Source of the DNA: Mesorhizobium prunaredense
Lineage (GTDB): Bacteria > Pseudomonadota > Alphaproteobacteria > Rhizobiales > Rhizobiaceae
Direction: 5' to 3'
NCBI RefSeq assembly: GCF_900156895.1
Contig: NZ_FTPD01000006.1
Span: forward strand, 365,667-429,666
DNA: 64,000 nt
Shown one piece after another: positions 27,208-36,761 of this stretch. Made by a program: the position numbers and the translations under genes. Every line of letters begins with the position of its first letter. Position 1 is the first letter of the stretch. The notes below the pieces were generated by a model that worked only from the letters and a program-made list of their open reading frames with translations, did no database searches and was not told where the DNA came from.

Positions 27208-27481
27208 ACATTCCTCCCTTTACACATCGGCCCGAAAATCGGTGTCGATTTTCGGAAAGCACGATGCGTGGCTCAAAGTATTAGCGACGCGCCAATTCCC
27301 GCTTGTTTTCCGCCGCTTCGATGTGGCCCAACGGTATGCCGTGCGTGGCCCGGCGGGTCAACACAGGGCAGACCGAGAAAACAATCTTGTGGGATGGGGA
27401 AGGGGCGAAACAGCCGCGGAAGGAGATCATGCGCAAAAATCAAAGTGACGTTTGCAGCCAACTCTGCCCACGTTGGCACTG
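27208..27481. repeat. Intergenic region with dispersed palindrome, copy 2
   Basis: The palindrome CCGAAAATC-GGTGTC-GATTTTCGG (27232-27255) has perfect 9-bp arms and belongs to the same theme as the copies near 19.0 and 46.4 kb. The rest of this 274-bp gap between dctQ and the LivH-like gene shows no gene I can support. Confidence 0.7.
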
Positions 27482-28387
27482 TCAGACGATCTTACTCTGG
27501 TCTCGCCCGGCGCCGATCAGCACCAGTATGGCGACGAGGAACAGATACATCCAGGCATCGCGCCATTCGACCGGGAAGTAGCCGGCCCACAGCGATTCGG
27601 CCATCCCGAAAGCGGCAGCGCCAAGTGCTGCCCGCAACGGCGAGAGATAGCCGCCCACCGCCGTCACGAACAGGATTTTCAGCCCGTAGACCAACCCTGT
27701 GCCGAAGCTGATGTTGCCGTAGTAGAAGGCGGCGAGAACGCCGGCCAGTGCCGAGCAAAGGCCACCGAAAAGCACCGCACGCCGAAGCACCGCGCGAACA
27801 TCGACGCCGCACATCGCCGCCGCCCTGGGATCGTCGGACACGGCGCGCCAGCGCCGGCCGAAGCTTGATTGCGCGAACGCCCAGGCGGCGACCCCGATAG
27901 TTGCGGCGACGACAGCGCAGTTGAGCAACTGGATGAGCGTCAGCGTGGCATTGAAATTCGCCCCCCGCGCAAAAATGATGGGCTGGGCCAGCATTGGCGG
28001 CAGCCACAGATCATGGGTGTCGGCGGCGATACGGCTGGCTTCCGACAAGGCCAGCAATATGCCGAGCGTCGTTACCACGATGGCGTTGGGCGAGCGGTCG
28101 GCCAACGGTTCGAAGATGCTTCGCGACAAGACATGGCTGAGCAGCGCCGCATAAAGGAACGCCGCAGCTACGCCGAGCGCGACCGATGCAAACAGCGTTA
28201 GCCACAACGCCTGATAGCCGAACGCCGCGGTGAGGATCATCGTATGCCCGCAAAAGGCGAACAGCGCCCCATAGGCAAGATTGGTGCGATGCAGGATGCC
28301 GTTGGTCAGCACGTAGCCGAAGGCCAGCAATGCGTAGAGTGCGCCCGAATGCAGTCCGTTCAGAACCTGCTGGAAGAAGTAGAGCAT
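27482..28387 (-). CDS. Branched-chain amino acid-type ABC permease (LivH-like), orphan
   Basis: A 301-residue multi-TM protein of the LivH/LivM family: 'NGLHSGALYALLAFGYVLTNGILHRTNLAYGALFAF' at the N-terminus, the EAA-like loop 'GRRWRAVSDDPRAAAMCGVD', and 'KILFVTAVGGYLSPLRAALGAAAFGMAESLWAGYF' near the end. The start at 28387 is preceded by GAGGACATTGC. No partner permease, ATPase or binding protein is adjacent, which is unusual, since these systems normally sit in five-gene operons. It may combine with subunits encoded elsewhere or be an isolated survivor. Confidence 0.82.
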   Translation of the reverse strand: MLYFFQQVLNGLHSGALYALLAFGYVLTNGILHRTNLAYGALFAFCGHTMILTAAFGYQALWLTLFASVALGVAAAFLYAALLSHVLSRSIFEPLADRSPNAIVVTTLGILLALSEASRIAADTHDLWLPPMLAQPIIFARGANFNATLTLIQLLNCAVVAATIGVAAWAFAQSSFGRRWRAVSDDPRAAAMCGVDVRAVLRRAVLFGGLCSALAGVLAAFYYGNISFGTGLVYGLKILFVTAVGGYLSPLRAALGAAAFGMAESLWAGYFPVEWRDAWMYLFLVAILVLIGAGRDQSKIV

Positions 28388-28522
28388 GCAATGTCCTCGA
28401 TGCATGCCCCGCAATCGCGGCGCAGCGGTTTGCGACGAACGACAATCTCAAGACCAAGGCTATGGCTCAAGACACGGCTATGGCGATCGCCTCGCGACGA
28501 GCGTTGCACTCGGAAATCTAAC

Positions 28523-28550
28523 TTGTCAAATGCGTTTTATCGGTTAGATT
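28523..28550 (+). promoter_or_regulatory. Candidate promoter abutting the CGNR start codon
   Basis: TTGTCA (28523-28528), a 16-bp spacer and TAGATT (28545-28550). The start codon ATG is at 28557, where transcription itself would begin. No Shine-Dalgarno sequence is visible, so a leaderless message is plausible. Confidence 0.45.
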
Positions 28551-28556
28551 CGCCAT

Positions 28557-29165
28557 ATGACAGTATCCTGGACTCCGCACCGCTTCACCGGTGGCATGCT
28601 TGCGCTCGACACGGCGAACACCGTCGTCTTGCGGAACGATCCGGAGAAAACCTTCGACCGACTCAAAGACCCGGCCGAGATCGCTCGCTTTGCCGAGGCG
28701 GCGAGTGGCTTTCGCGCCGCCGAGCTCGGCGGCAGGCCGCTCGCAGCGCCGGTGCCTGAAAAGATCGCGCCGGTGGTGCTTTCGATCAGGGAGACGACCG
28801 ATCGGCTGTTTCGCCGCGCGGTTTCGAAGCGTGCGATCGCAACCGCAGACATGCCTGAATTCCTTGAAGCCTGCGCCGACGGACTCGCCCAAATCCGAAC
28901 CGAAATCGGGAGGCCCGGAAAACCGTTCGGCGATCAGGCGACGCCGATTGCCTTCGAGGCGGCGCTTGCGATCTCGGCGCTGTCGCTGCTGCGCGGCGAC
29001 ACAATCGCCAGGTTGAGGATATGTCCGAACTGCAGCTGGCTGTTTGTCGACAAAAGCCGCAATTCCAGCCGCCTCTGGTGCGACATGGCGGTGTGCGGCA
29101 ACCGACAGAAGGCAAACCGATACTATCGCCGCCGGACCGCGGCGAGGGAGATCGCCAATGTCTAA
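28557..29165 (+). CDS. CGNR zinc-finger (ABATE domain) probable transcription regulator
   Basis: A 202-residue protein. The N-terminal ABATE-type domain includes 'GGMLALDTANTVV' (12-24). The C-terminal CGNR zinc finger has cysteines 156, 159, 175 and 180, with CGNR at 180-183, followed by a basic 'QKANRYYRRRTAARE' tail suited to DNA binding. The family is thought to be regulatory, possibly sensing small ligands. It is divergent from the orphan LivH-like permease and overlaps the next lipoprotein gene by 8 bp. Confidence 0.86.
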   Translation: MTVSWTPHRFTGGMLALDTANTVVLRNDPEKTFDRLKDPAEIARFAEAASGFRAAELGGRPLAAPVPEKIAPVVLSIRETTDRLFRRAVSKRAIATADMPEFLEACADGLAQIRTEIGRPGKPFGDQATPIAFEAALAISALSLLRGDTIARLRICPNCSWLFVDKSRNSSRLWCDMAVCGNRQKANRYYRRRTAAREIANV

Positions 29166-29688
29166 GAGATTCTCGCGCGCGATGATTGTCGTCGCGGCGT
29201 TGTTCGCGGCGGCCGCGCTCGGCGCCTGCCGTGACTCCGGTAAGGACCAGTTGTTCGCCTTTTCCGGGAAGCTGTTCGAGTTCAACTACCGGCTGGGCAT
29301 CGCCACCTATGTCATCACCCTCAATCCGCTGCGGCCGGTGGGTGAGGGACAGGTCGCCGTGGTCTCCTTCCAGAACCCGGCCGGTGGTGATCCGATCATC
29401 GTCACCCAGAAAATATGGCCGAAGCTGCCGCATGTGACGCTGACCAGCCCGCCGCTCACCTGCGTCGTCAAGGACAAGCCCTATGCGGTGTCGATCCGCA
29501 TCGAGGATTCCAGCGGCAAGTTGCTGCAGAGTTTCGAGACGACACTGACGTCCTCGCTCGACCAGTCGGTCTTGCCCGACCGGCCTCTCGTGGTCGGGCC
29601 GGTCTACGAACTCAACAAGGACCTGGCCGGTCATGCCGACGGCAAGCTGCCCGGCGAACCGAAGCCCAGTTGCCCAAAGGCTGCATGA
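29158..29688 (+). CDS. Putative lipoprotein of unknown function
   Basis: A 176-residue protein with a lipoprotein signal: 'MSKRFSRAMIVVAALFAAAALGAC', lipobox LGAC with the cysteine at residue 24. The mature part is beta-rich ('YRLGIATYVITLNPLRPVGEGQVAVVSFQNPAGG', 'VKDKPYAVSIRIEDSSGKLLQSFETTL') and holds two further cysteines. GGCGAGGGAG precedes the ATG, which lies inside the end of the CGNR gene, so the two are coupled. I do not recognise the family. Confidence 0.75.
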   Translation: MSKRFSRAMIVVAALFAAAALGACRDSGKDQLFAFSGKLFEFNYRLGIATYVITLNPLRPVGEGQVAVVSFQNPAGGDPIIVTQKIWPKLPHVTLTSPPLTCVVKDKPYAVSIRIEDSSGKLLQSFETTLTSSLDQSVLPDRPLVVGPVYELNKDLAGHADGKLPGEPKPSCPKAA

Positions 29689-29907
29689 TGCGTCACTAGT
29701 GGCACTGACCGCTGCCGGAATTTTCGTGCTCGGCCACCTCCCAAACAGGCGTTTCGTGGCGTCAGACGGCCGCGCACGGATCGTTTGTTGCGCCTCGCTT
29801 GGCATCTTCGATTTTGTTTGACCTGCCCGGCAAGGGGAGAAACACTGCAGCTTCCAACTCCGACGTTGGCTGCGCTCGAACTGCGGCCTCCGCAGAGGAA
29901 ATGCCTG

Positions 29908-32900
29908 ATGACGCTGCATGATGTCGCGCTCGACGACAAGTTCGACCTGGGAAAGGAACGCATCTTCCTTTCCGGCGCGCAGGCGGTCATCCGCATGCTT
30001 TTGATGCAGCGCGACCGCGACCGCCGGGCTGGCCTGAACACCGCCGGCTTCGTCTCCGGCTATCGCGGCTCGCCGCTCGGCGGCCTCGACATGCAGCTTT
30101 GGAAGGCCAGGAAGCAGCTCGCCCAGTCGGACATCGTCTTTCAGCCCGGCCTCAACGAGGAACTCGCCGCCACCGCCTGCTGGGGATCGCAGCAGGCCGA
30201 GTTGCTGGGCGAGGGCACGCATGACGGCGTCTTTTCGGTCTGGTACGGCAAGGGCCCGGGCGTCGACCGCTCCGGTGACGTCTTCCGCCATGCCAATCTC
30301 GCCGGCTCGTCAAGACATGGCGGCGTGCTCGCCCTGATGGGCGACGACCACATGGCCGAATCCTCGACCAACGCGCACGCGACCGAGTTCCTGTTTGTCG
30401 ACACCATGGTGCCGATCCTCAATCCGGCCGGGGTCCAGGAGATCATCGACTATGGGCTCTATGGCATTGCCATGTCGCGCTTCGCCGGCACCTGGGCGGC
30501 GATCAAATGCGTCAAGGACAACATCGAATCGACGGCTTCGGTCGATGCCGCGCTCGAACGGCTTGATATCGTCAACCCGGACTTCGACATGCCGCCCGGC
30601 GGCCTCAACATCCGCAACGAGATCGACATGCTCGGCCAGGAGGAGCGACTGCATGAATACAAACGCGCCGCCGCTTCGGCCTTTATCCATGCCAACGGGC
30701 TGAACCGGATCGTCTATTCCGGCGGCAGTGGCCCGAAGCTTGGCATCGTCACCATCGGCAAGAGCTATCTCGACGTCCGCCAGGCGCTGGAAGACATCGG
30801 CGTCGACGAAGCCGCCGCCAACCGCATCGGTATCAGGCTGTTCAAGGTTGGCTGCCCGTGGCCGCTCGACCTGCAGCACATCGCCGACTTCGCTCGCGGC
30901 CTCGACACCATCGTCGTCGTCGAGGAGAAACGCTCGCTGATCGAGGTGCAACTGCGCGAAAACCTTTATGGCACCGCCATGCAGCCGGTCATCGTCGGCA
31001 AGAGGGACGAGCGCGGCGACGGGCTGTTCCCGGCCAAGGGCGCGCTCGATCCCAACGACATCGCCATAGCGCTCGGCGACAGAATCTTGCGGACGATCGG
31101 TCCCTCGGACGAGATCGCCGCGCGGGTGGCGAAACTTCGCCAGTTCCAGGCGATGCTCGCCGAGACAACAGACATCGCCTCGCGCACGCCCTTCTTCTGC
31201 TCCGGCTGCCCGCACAATTCCTCGACCAAGGTGCCCGACGGCTCGCTCGCCGCCGCTGGCATCGGCTGCCATTTCATGGCGCTGTGGATGGATCGCAACA
31301 CCGTTGGTTTCACCGCCATGGGCGGTGAGGGCGCGCAATGGGTCGGCCAGGCGCCGTTCTCGAAGCGCGACCACATCTTCCAGAATCTCGGCGACGGCAC
31401 CTACAACCACTCCGGCGCGCTGGCGATCCGCTTCGCGCTGTCGACCGACGCCAACATCACCTACAAGATCCTCTACAACGATGCCGTCGCGATGACCGGC
31501 GGCCAGCCGCACGAGGGTGGCCTGACCGTGGACATGATCGCCAGGCAGGTGCGGGCCGAGGGCGTCGAGCGGATCGCCATCGTCACCGACGAGCCGGCCA
31601 AATATACCGGCAAGGTCGAATTCCCCGCAGGCGCCACCATCCATCACCGCGACGACCTCGACCTCGTGCAGCGCGAATTGCGCACGATCAGGGGCACATC
31701 CGTGCTGATCTACGACCAGACCTGCGCCGCCGAAAAGCGCCGCCGCCGCAAGCGCGGCACCTTCCCCGATCCCGACAAGCGCGTCTTCATCAACGAACTG
31801 GTCTGCGAAGGCTGCGGCGATTGTGGGGTGCAGTCGAATTGTGTGTCGATCCAGCCGGTCGAGACCGAATTCGGCCGCAAGCGCAAGATCGATCAGTCGA
31901 GCTGCAACAAGGATTTCTCCTGCATCAACGGCTTCTGTCCGTCCTTCGTCACCGTGCATGGCGCCAAGATCAAGAAGGTCGAGGGTATGGCCGGCACGAC
32001 CGATCCGCTCGACGGCGTGCCCGCGCCCGCGGAATTCCCGCTCGGCGACCAAGGCTGGGCGGCGATCATCGACGGCGTCGGCGGCACCGGCGTCGTCACC
32101 ATCGGCGCGGTGCTTGGCATGGCGGCTCATCTCGAAGACAAGGGCTGCGGCATGATCGACATGGCCGGCCTTGCCCAGAAGGGCGGCTCGGTGTTCACCC
32201 ATGTCCGCATCGCGCGCAGCCCGGGCGATATCAATGCCATCCGCGTTTCGGCCGGCAAGGCAGACCTTGTGCTTGGCTGCGACCTCGTCGTGTCGGGCGC
32301 CCAAAGGGTGCTCGCCGCGGTGCGCGAAGGCCACACGATCTTCCTCGCCAACACCGCCGAGATCATGCCTGGCGAGTTTACCCGGTCGGCCGATTTCTCG
32401 CTGCCGGTTGAGCGGCTGAAAAAGGCGATCCGCAGTGCCGCCGGCGACGACAAGGCGCATTTCTTCGACGCCACCCGCACCGCCACCGCGCTGTTCGGCA
32501 GCTCGCTCGGCGCGAACATGTTCATGCTCGGCTTCGCCTTTCAGCATGGCGGCTTGCCGCTGTCTGCCGAGGCAGTCGAAAAGGCGATCGAGCTCAACGG
32601 CCAGTCGGTGGCGATGAACGTCTCAGCCTTCCGCTGGGGCCGCCGCGCCGCCCACCAACCGGATTTCGTGCGCGCCCTCGTCGTCCAGCCGGGCACGGCT
32701 GCACAGAACACCGCTGTCGCCGAAACGCTCGATGACGTCATCGCCCGCCGCGTCGCCTTCCTCACCGCCTATCAGAACGCCGCCTATGGCAAGCGCTATG
32801 CCGACAGACTGGCCGCGCTGCGCATTGCCGAAGCTAGCGCGGCGCCCGGTTCGACTGATGTGACCGAAGCCGCTGCGAGGAACCTGTTCAAGCTGATGGC

Positions 32901-33387
32901 GATCAAGGACGAATACGAGGTGGCGAGGCTCTATACCGACGGCTCCTTCGCCACCGAGCTGGGCAAGCAGTTTCAGAGCTACGACAAACTCGAATTCCAT
33001 CTCGCGCCGCCGATCATGGCCAGGCGCGGCAAGGACGGCAAGCCGAGGAAGTCGAGCTTCGGTCCCTGGATGATGAAGGGATTCCGGCTGCTGGCAGCGA
33101 TGAAAGGCTTGCGCGGCACGGTCTTCGATGTGTTCGGCTACAGCTCCGAAAGGCGTATGGAACGGCGGCTTCTTGCGCAGTACGAGGCCGATCTGGAGCT
33201 TGTCGCCAGCGCGCTGGCGCCAGGCAAGGTCGAGGCCGCGGCAGCGCTTGCCTCGGTGCCGGCGCTCATTCGCGGCTATGGTCACGTCAGGCAGGCCAGC
33301 GCCGAAAGGGCCGCCGGCGAGCGCCTGAGGCTGCTCGATCGCCTGGCGAAGACACCGGCTCGCCCGGAACTCCAAGCCGCCGAGTGA
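29908..33387 (+). CDS. Indolepyruvate ferredoxin oxidoreductase, fused alpha-beta type
   Basis: A 1159-residue fusion enzyme that oxidatively decarboxylates indolepyruvate and other aryl pyruvates to acyl-CoA with reduction of ferredoxin. Domain order: N-terminal pyrimidine-binding ThDP domain ('GFVSGYRGSPLGGLD', 48-61), ThDP pyrophosphate domain ('GGEGAQWVGQAPFS', about 472), a ferredoxin-like segment with 'CEGCGDCGVQSNC' (633-645), then the IorB-like gamma domain ('DGVGGTGVVTIGAVLGMA', about 722) and a C-terminal DUF6537-type region. AGAGGA precedes the ATG. It stands alone, with aromatic amino acid breakdown as the likely role. Confidence 0.93.
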   Translation: MTLHDVALDDKFDLGKERIFLSGAQAVIRMLLMQRDRDRRAGLNTAGFVSGYRGSPLGGLDMQLWKARKQLAQSDIVFQPGLNEELAATACWGSQQAELLGEGTHDGVFSVWYGKGPGVDRSGDVFRHANLAGSSRHGGVLALMGDDHMAESSTNAHATEFLFVDTMVPILNPAGVQEIIDYGLYGIAMSRFAGTWAAIKCVKDNIESTASVDAALERLDIVNPDFDMPPGGLNIRNEIDMLGQEERLHEYKRAAASAFIHANGLNRIVYSGGSGPKLGIVTIGKSYLDVRQALEDIGVDEAAANRIGIRLFKVGCPWPLDLQHIADFARGLDTIVVVEEKRSLIEVQLRENLYGTAMQPVIVGKRDERGDGLFPAKGALDPNDIAIALGDRILRTIGPSDEIAARVAKLRQFQAMLAETTDIASRTPFFCSGCPHNSSTKVPDGSLAAAGIGCHFMALWMDRNTVGFTAMGGEGAQWVGQAPFSKRDHIFQNLGDGTYNHSGALAIRFALSTDANITYKILYNDAVAMTGGQPHEGGLTVDMIARQVRAEGVERIAIVTDEPAKYTGKVEFPAGATIHHRDDLDLVQRELRTIRGTSVLIYDQTCAAEKRRRRKRGTFPDPDKRVFINELVCEGCGDCGVQSNCVSIQPVETEFGRKRKIDQSSCNKDFSCINGFCPSFVTVHGAKIKKVEGMAGTTDPLDGVPAPAEFPLGDQGWAAIIDGVGGTGVVTIGAVLGMAAHLEDKGCGMIDMAGLAQKGGSVFTHVRIARSPGDINAIRVSAGKADLVLGCDLVVSGAQRVLAAVREGHTIFLANTAEIMPGEFTRSADFSLPVERLKKAIRSAAGDDKAHFFDATRTATALFGSSLGANMFMLGFAFQHGGLPLSAEAVEKAIELNGQSVAMNVSAFRWGRRAAHQPDFVRALVVQPGTAAQNTAVAETLDDVIARRVAFLTAYQNAAYGKRYADRLAALRIAEASAAPGSTDVTEAAARNLFKLMAIKDEYEVARLYTDGSFATELGKQFQSYDKLEFHLAPPIMARRGKDGKPRKSSFGPWMMKGFRLLAAMKGLRGTVFDVFGYSSERRMERRLLAQYEADLELVASALAPGKVEAAAALASVPALIRGYGHVRQASAERAAGERLRLLDRLAKTPARPELQAAE

Positions 33388-33486
33388 TCGATATGCCTTG
33401 TTTACCTGAAGGGTCGCTTCCCCTGGCATTAGCCGACCTGGCGGTGATGCCCGGAACCGCCTCTCTAAATCTTTCTTAAGGCTGAT

Positions 33487-35835
33487 GTGACACAGCTTGG
33501 CTCCCCAGGGTGGGACTCAGGCGTGAATCTGAAAAGAAAAAACGAGATCCCGGTCGACGTCTACATTCCGTTCGTGGAAACTCTGTTCCGCGACAGCCTG
33601 ACGCTTTCGATCGGATTCTTTGCCCAAACCCTGCTGGTCGTGCTGGTCTACTGGAAGACCAAGGATCCGATCTACATTGCGGTGGCCGCCGGATTTCTGA
33701 TCGTCGCATTTCTGCGCCTGCGCAACATCAGAAAATACCGCCACGCCCCGTCACCCAGGAATTGGGAGGAGGCGCGCCGCCGCGAAAATGACTACATTTT
33801 CTACGGCTCCATGCATGGTTTCATGCTGGGCGCCTTCTGTTTCGCCGGCATCTACTTGGCGCATGACAACTATGCCGAGATAGCCGCTGTCTGCGTTACG
33901 CTGGCGTCCGCCACGGCGATCGCCGGCCGCAATTACGGCTCCCCGAGGATGGTCATGATCTTCATCATGACCATGACGTGGTCGATCTCGCTGGGCTTCA
34001 TCCTGCGTGGCGATGTCTACCATGTGATACTCGGTCTGATGTCGGCTCCCTTCCTATTCGCAATCAAACGCTTCGCCGATGTGGTTAGGGAGGTGCTTTT
34101 CGCCGCTTTGTCCGAAGAGAAGAAGGCGAACCGCCTCGCCCAGCGTTTCAATCGGGCGCTGAACACCATGTCGCACGGACTTGTCATGCTCGGCCCTGAT
34201 GGCCGGGTGGTGGTGGCCAACGCCGAAGCCGCGCACCTGATGTCGCTCAAGTCGCCCGACGCGCTGCTCGGGCGATCGATCCACGGCCTGCTGATGCGCG
34301 GCGTTGCCGGCGGCATGCTGGCGCCGAAGGATTGCCGCTACATCGAAGCCCAGCTTACGCGCGCCCTGCGCGAGGGCCGCGATCGCAAGGTTCTCGTCTC
34401 GCTTGCGAACGGTCAGTACTATGAGTTCTCGGCGCGCGAGGGTAGCCAGGAACTGGGCGTCATCACCTTCGAGGATGTGACGGCCCGCGTCGAGGCGGAA
34501 GACAAGATACGGTTCATGGCGCGTTACGACAGCCTCACCGGCCTGCCTAACCGAGCCTATTTCCACCAACTGATCGGCGAGGCGATGGCGTCCGGCGACC
34601 TTGAGCGTCTCTGCGGGCTCGCCGTGCTCGACCTCGACGACTTCAAGAGCGTCAATGACACGCTTGGCCACCCGGTCGGCGACGGATTGATCTACGCCGT
34701 CGCCGAACGGCTGGCGGCGGTCGCCGGGCCGGGCGTCACTGTCAGCCGTTTCGGCGGCGACGAGTTCATGATCTTCTTCGACCGCGTCGAGGATGAGAGT
34801 CATCTGACCAGCCAAATCGACGGGATTTTCATTGACCTGCAGGGCGAGGTCGACGTCGCCGGCCACGGACTGCGTATCCAGGCCAGCGGTGGCGCGGTGC
34901 TGTCGCGGGTCAGGGATACCGATGTCGACGTCATGATCGTCAAGGCGGACCTGGCGCTCTACAAGGCCAAGGAACTCGGCAAGAACACTTGGCGGCTGTT
35001 CGAGGCATCGATGGATGCCGCTTTCCGCAACCGCCAATTAATGAAGGCGGACCTGCGCACTGCGGTGGAAAGCAAGGGCTTGCGGGTGGTCTACCAGCCG
35101 ATCGTGGCGATGAGCACGATGCGCATAGCCAGCTGCGAGGCGCTGTGCCGTTGGGACCACCCCGATCTCGGACCGATCTCGCCCAGCATCTTCATTCCGC
35201 TGGCGGAAGAAATGGGCATCATTTCCGAAATCAGCACCTTCGTCCTGCATGCGGCGTGCACCGAATGCGCCAAATGGCCCACACAGACCAGCGTCTCGGT
35301 CAACCTCTCGGCCAAGGACTTTCGCAACCGCGACGTTGTGCAAAAGGTTCGCGACGCACTCGCCAGTTCCGGCCTCGCCGCCGGCCGCCTGGAGATCGAG
35401 GTCACCGAGACGGCGCTGCTCGACGACAAGTCGCTGACACGCCAGTATATCGAGGAATTGAAGCGGCTTGGCGTGCGCATCGCGCTCGACGATTTCGGCA
35501 CCGGCTATTCGAGCCTGAGCTATCTCCACAAACTTCCGCTCGACAAGATCAAGATCGACCGTTCGTTCCTGATGGACGTCACCCAGAACAGCCGTTCGCT
35601 CGAATTGCTCAAGGGCATCGTCAATCTGTCACGGCCGCTGGGTCTTTCGGTGACTGTCGAGGGCGTCGAGACTTTCGAGCAGCTCAAGATCCTGGCCTTG
35701 CAGGTCAAGCCGGACCTGGTTCAGGGATTCCTGTTCGGCTCGGCGCTCAGCGCGTCCGGCATCGAGACGATGTCGAGCACGGTCTGGCCCTTCGCCAGGG
35801 ACATCAAGACGGCCAGCAAGGCGACGCATCGCTGA
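33487..35835 (+). CDS. Membrane-anchored PAS-GGDEF-EAL protein (c-di-GMP turnover)
   Basis: A 782-residue signalling protein. Five or six hydrophobic segments fill residues 35-200, a PAS-like domain lies at about 220-340 ('HGLVMLGPDGRVVVANAEAAHLM'), then GGDEF (intact 'RFGGDEF', 423-427) and EAL (intact EAL at 551-553, 'NLSAKDF', 'DDFGTGYSS', 'KIKIDRSF', 'EGVET'). Both catalytic signatures look competent, so it could make or break c-di-GMP. No RxxD inhibitory site is visible before GGDEF. The start is the GTG at 33487 with AAGG upstream; a second GTG lies at 33523. The FeeM-like synthase gene follows. Confidence 0.9.
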   Translation: MTQLGSPGWDSGVNLKRKNEIPVDVYIPFVETLFRDSLTLSIGFFAQTLLVVLVYWKTKDPIYIAVAAGFLIVAFLRLRNIRKYRHAPSPRNWEEARRRENDYIFYGSMHGFMLGAFCFAGIYLAHDNYAEIAAVCVTLASATAIAGRNYGSPRMVMIFIMTMTWSISLGFILRGDVYHVILGLMSAPFLFAIKRFADVVREVLFAALSEEKKANRLAQRFNRALNTMSHGLVMLGPDGRVVVANAEAAHLMSLKSPDALLGRSIHGLLMRGVAGGMLAPKDCRYIEAQLTRALREGRDRKVLVSLANGQYYEFSAREGSQELGVITFEDVTARVEAEDKIRFMARYDSLTGLPNRAYFHQLIGEAMASGDLERLCGLAVLDLDDFKSVNDTLGHPVGDGLIYAVAERLAAVAGPGVTVSRFGGDEFMIFFDRVEDESHLTSQIDGIFIDLQGEVDVAGHGLRIQASGGAVLSRVRDTDVDVMIVKADLALYKAKELGKNTWRLFEASMDAAFRNRQLMKADLRTAVESKGLRVVYQPIVAMSTMRIASCEALCRWDHPDLGPISPSIFIPLAEEMGIISEISTFVLHAACTECAKWPTQTSVSVNLSAKDFRNRDVVQKVRDALASSGLAAGRLEIEVTETALLDDKSLTRQYIEELKRLGVRIALDDFGTGYSSLSYLHKLPLDKIKIDRSFLMDVTQNSRSLELLKGIVNLSRPLGLSVTVEGVETFEQLKILALQVKPDLVQGFLFGSALSASGIETMSSTVWPFARDIKTASKATHR

Positions 35836-35981
35836 TTTCGCCGGAAGACCTGATAATTTAGTACAATTCTACCGATTATTAACCTTAATAGACGGTAAAT
35901 GATTTCTATCTTGTTTTCATCTTTACATCATACGGCCCTGCCGTAGTGTTGATCGCGGCGGCAGTTGCGGGGAACGAGTTG
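35836..35981. promoter_or_regulatory. AT-rich promoter region before the FeeM-like gene
   Basis: This gap is much richer in A and T than its surroundings, with ATTATTAACCTTAATAG at its centre and TTGTTTTCATCTTTACATCA downstream. It probably contains the promoter and regulator sites of the acyltransferase gene. No lux box-like palindrome was found. Confidence 0.4.
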
Positions 35982-36761
35982 ATGATTGTCGAGTTGACTT
36001 CGCCTCGCCAAGCGGCGGGTGCGGGCGGGACTAATGCGTCTGACGATATGTCAGGCTTTGCCAGGAATGTCTCGGCGATGCTCGAGCGGACGGAATATCG
36101 CCGCTGCGACAAGGGCGAAGATCTCGAAGACATTTACAGGTTGCGCTACAAATCTTACCGTCTGAACGATATGGTCCCGGAGAATCCCGACCATATTGTG
36201 CATGACGAGCTCGACGAAGCGGCCAATTGTTCCAAGTTCGGCATCTATATCGACGGCGTTCTGGTCAGCACGCTGCGTATTCACCATGCCTGCAGCGCCA
36301 CGCCGCAGTCGCCTTCCACGACGGTTTATGGCGACATACTGCGCCCCATGCTGGCGTCTGGTGTGCATTTTGCCGATCCCAGCCGCTTTGCCGCCGATCC
36401 GGACTGGTCGCGGGTCTATCCGCAAATTCCTTATCTGACGCTGCGCCTCGCTGGCATGGCATGCTTCTACTTCGACGCGCCTTATTGTCTCTCCACCATC
36501 CGCCCGGAACATGCAGGCTTCTATCGTCGCATTTACTGTTCCGAGCAGATTGGCGAGTTGCGCAATTATCCGGGCCTGAATTACAAGGTCGTGCTCTACC
36601 GCGCCGACGTCAGCGCCATTCGCGAACGGTCTTTCTCCCGGTTCCCATTCTTTCGGTCGACGCCGATGGAGCAGCGCATGCTGTTTGAGACACCTGGTGC
36701 CGGTGAACTCGCGCCGCTGACCATTCTGCCGACCGCCAAATACTACCGCGAAGCCGCCTGA
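35982..36761 (+). CDS. N-acyl amino acid synthase FeeM-like / LuxI-related GNAT acyltransferase
   Basis: A 259-residue protein of the acyl-homoserine-lactone-synthase-like branch of GNAT enzymes. 'CDKGEDLEDIYRLRYKSYRLNDMVPENPDHIVHDELDE' (residues about 44-80) is the LuxI/FeeM N-terminal signature. 'FGIYIDGVLVSTLRIHH' and 'FADPSRFAADPDWSR...PYLTLRLAGMACFYF' follow. The family moves fatty acyl groups from acyl carrier protein to an amino acid or homoserine lactone. The ATG at 35982 has GGGGAAC upstream. No LuxR-type receptor lies nearby; a GGDEF-EAL gene is just before it. Product identity is unknown. Confidence 0.75.
   Translation: MIVELTSPRQAAGAGGTNASDDMSGFARNVSAMLERTEYRRCDKGEDLEDIYRLRYKSYRLNDMVPENPDHIVHDELDEAANCSKFGIYIDGVLVSTLRIHHACSATPQSPSTTVYGDILRPMLASGVHFADPSRFAADPDWSRVYPQIPYLTLRLAGMACFYFDAPYCLSTIRPEHAGFYRRIYCSEQIGELRNYPGLNYKVVLYRADVSAIRERSFSRFPFFRSTPMEQRMLFETPGAGELAPLTILPTAKYYREAA

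Noticed and set aside
28786..30291. 501-codon minus-strand frame across the CGNR and lipoprotein genes
   Set aside because: It spans the antisense of three plus-strand genes with no coding signature of its own.
30310..32547. 745-codon open frame on the minus strand opposite the indolepyruvate oxidoreductase
   Set aside because: Its composition is typical of third-position GC bias in antisense, with no domains; the plus-strand enzyme is unmistakable.
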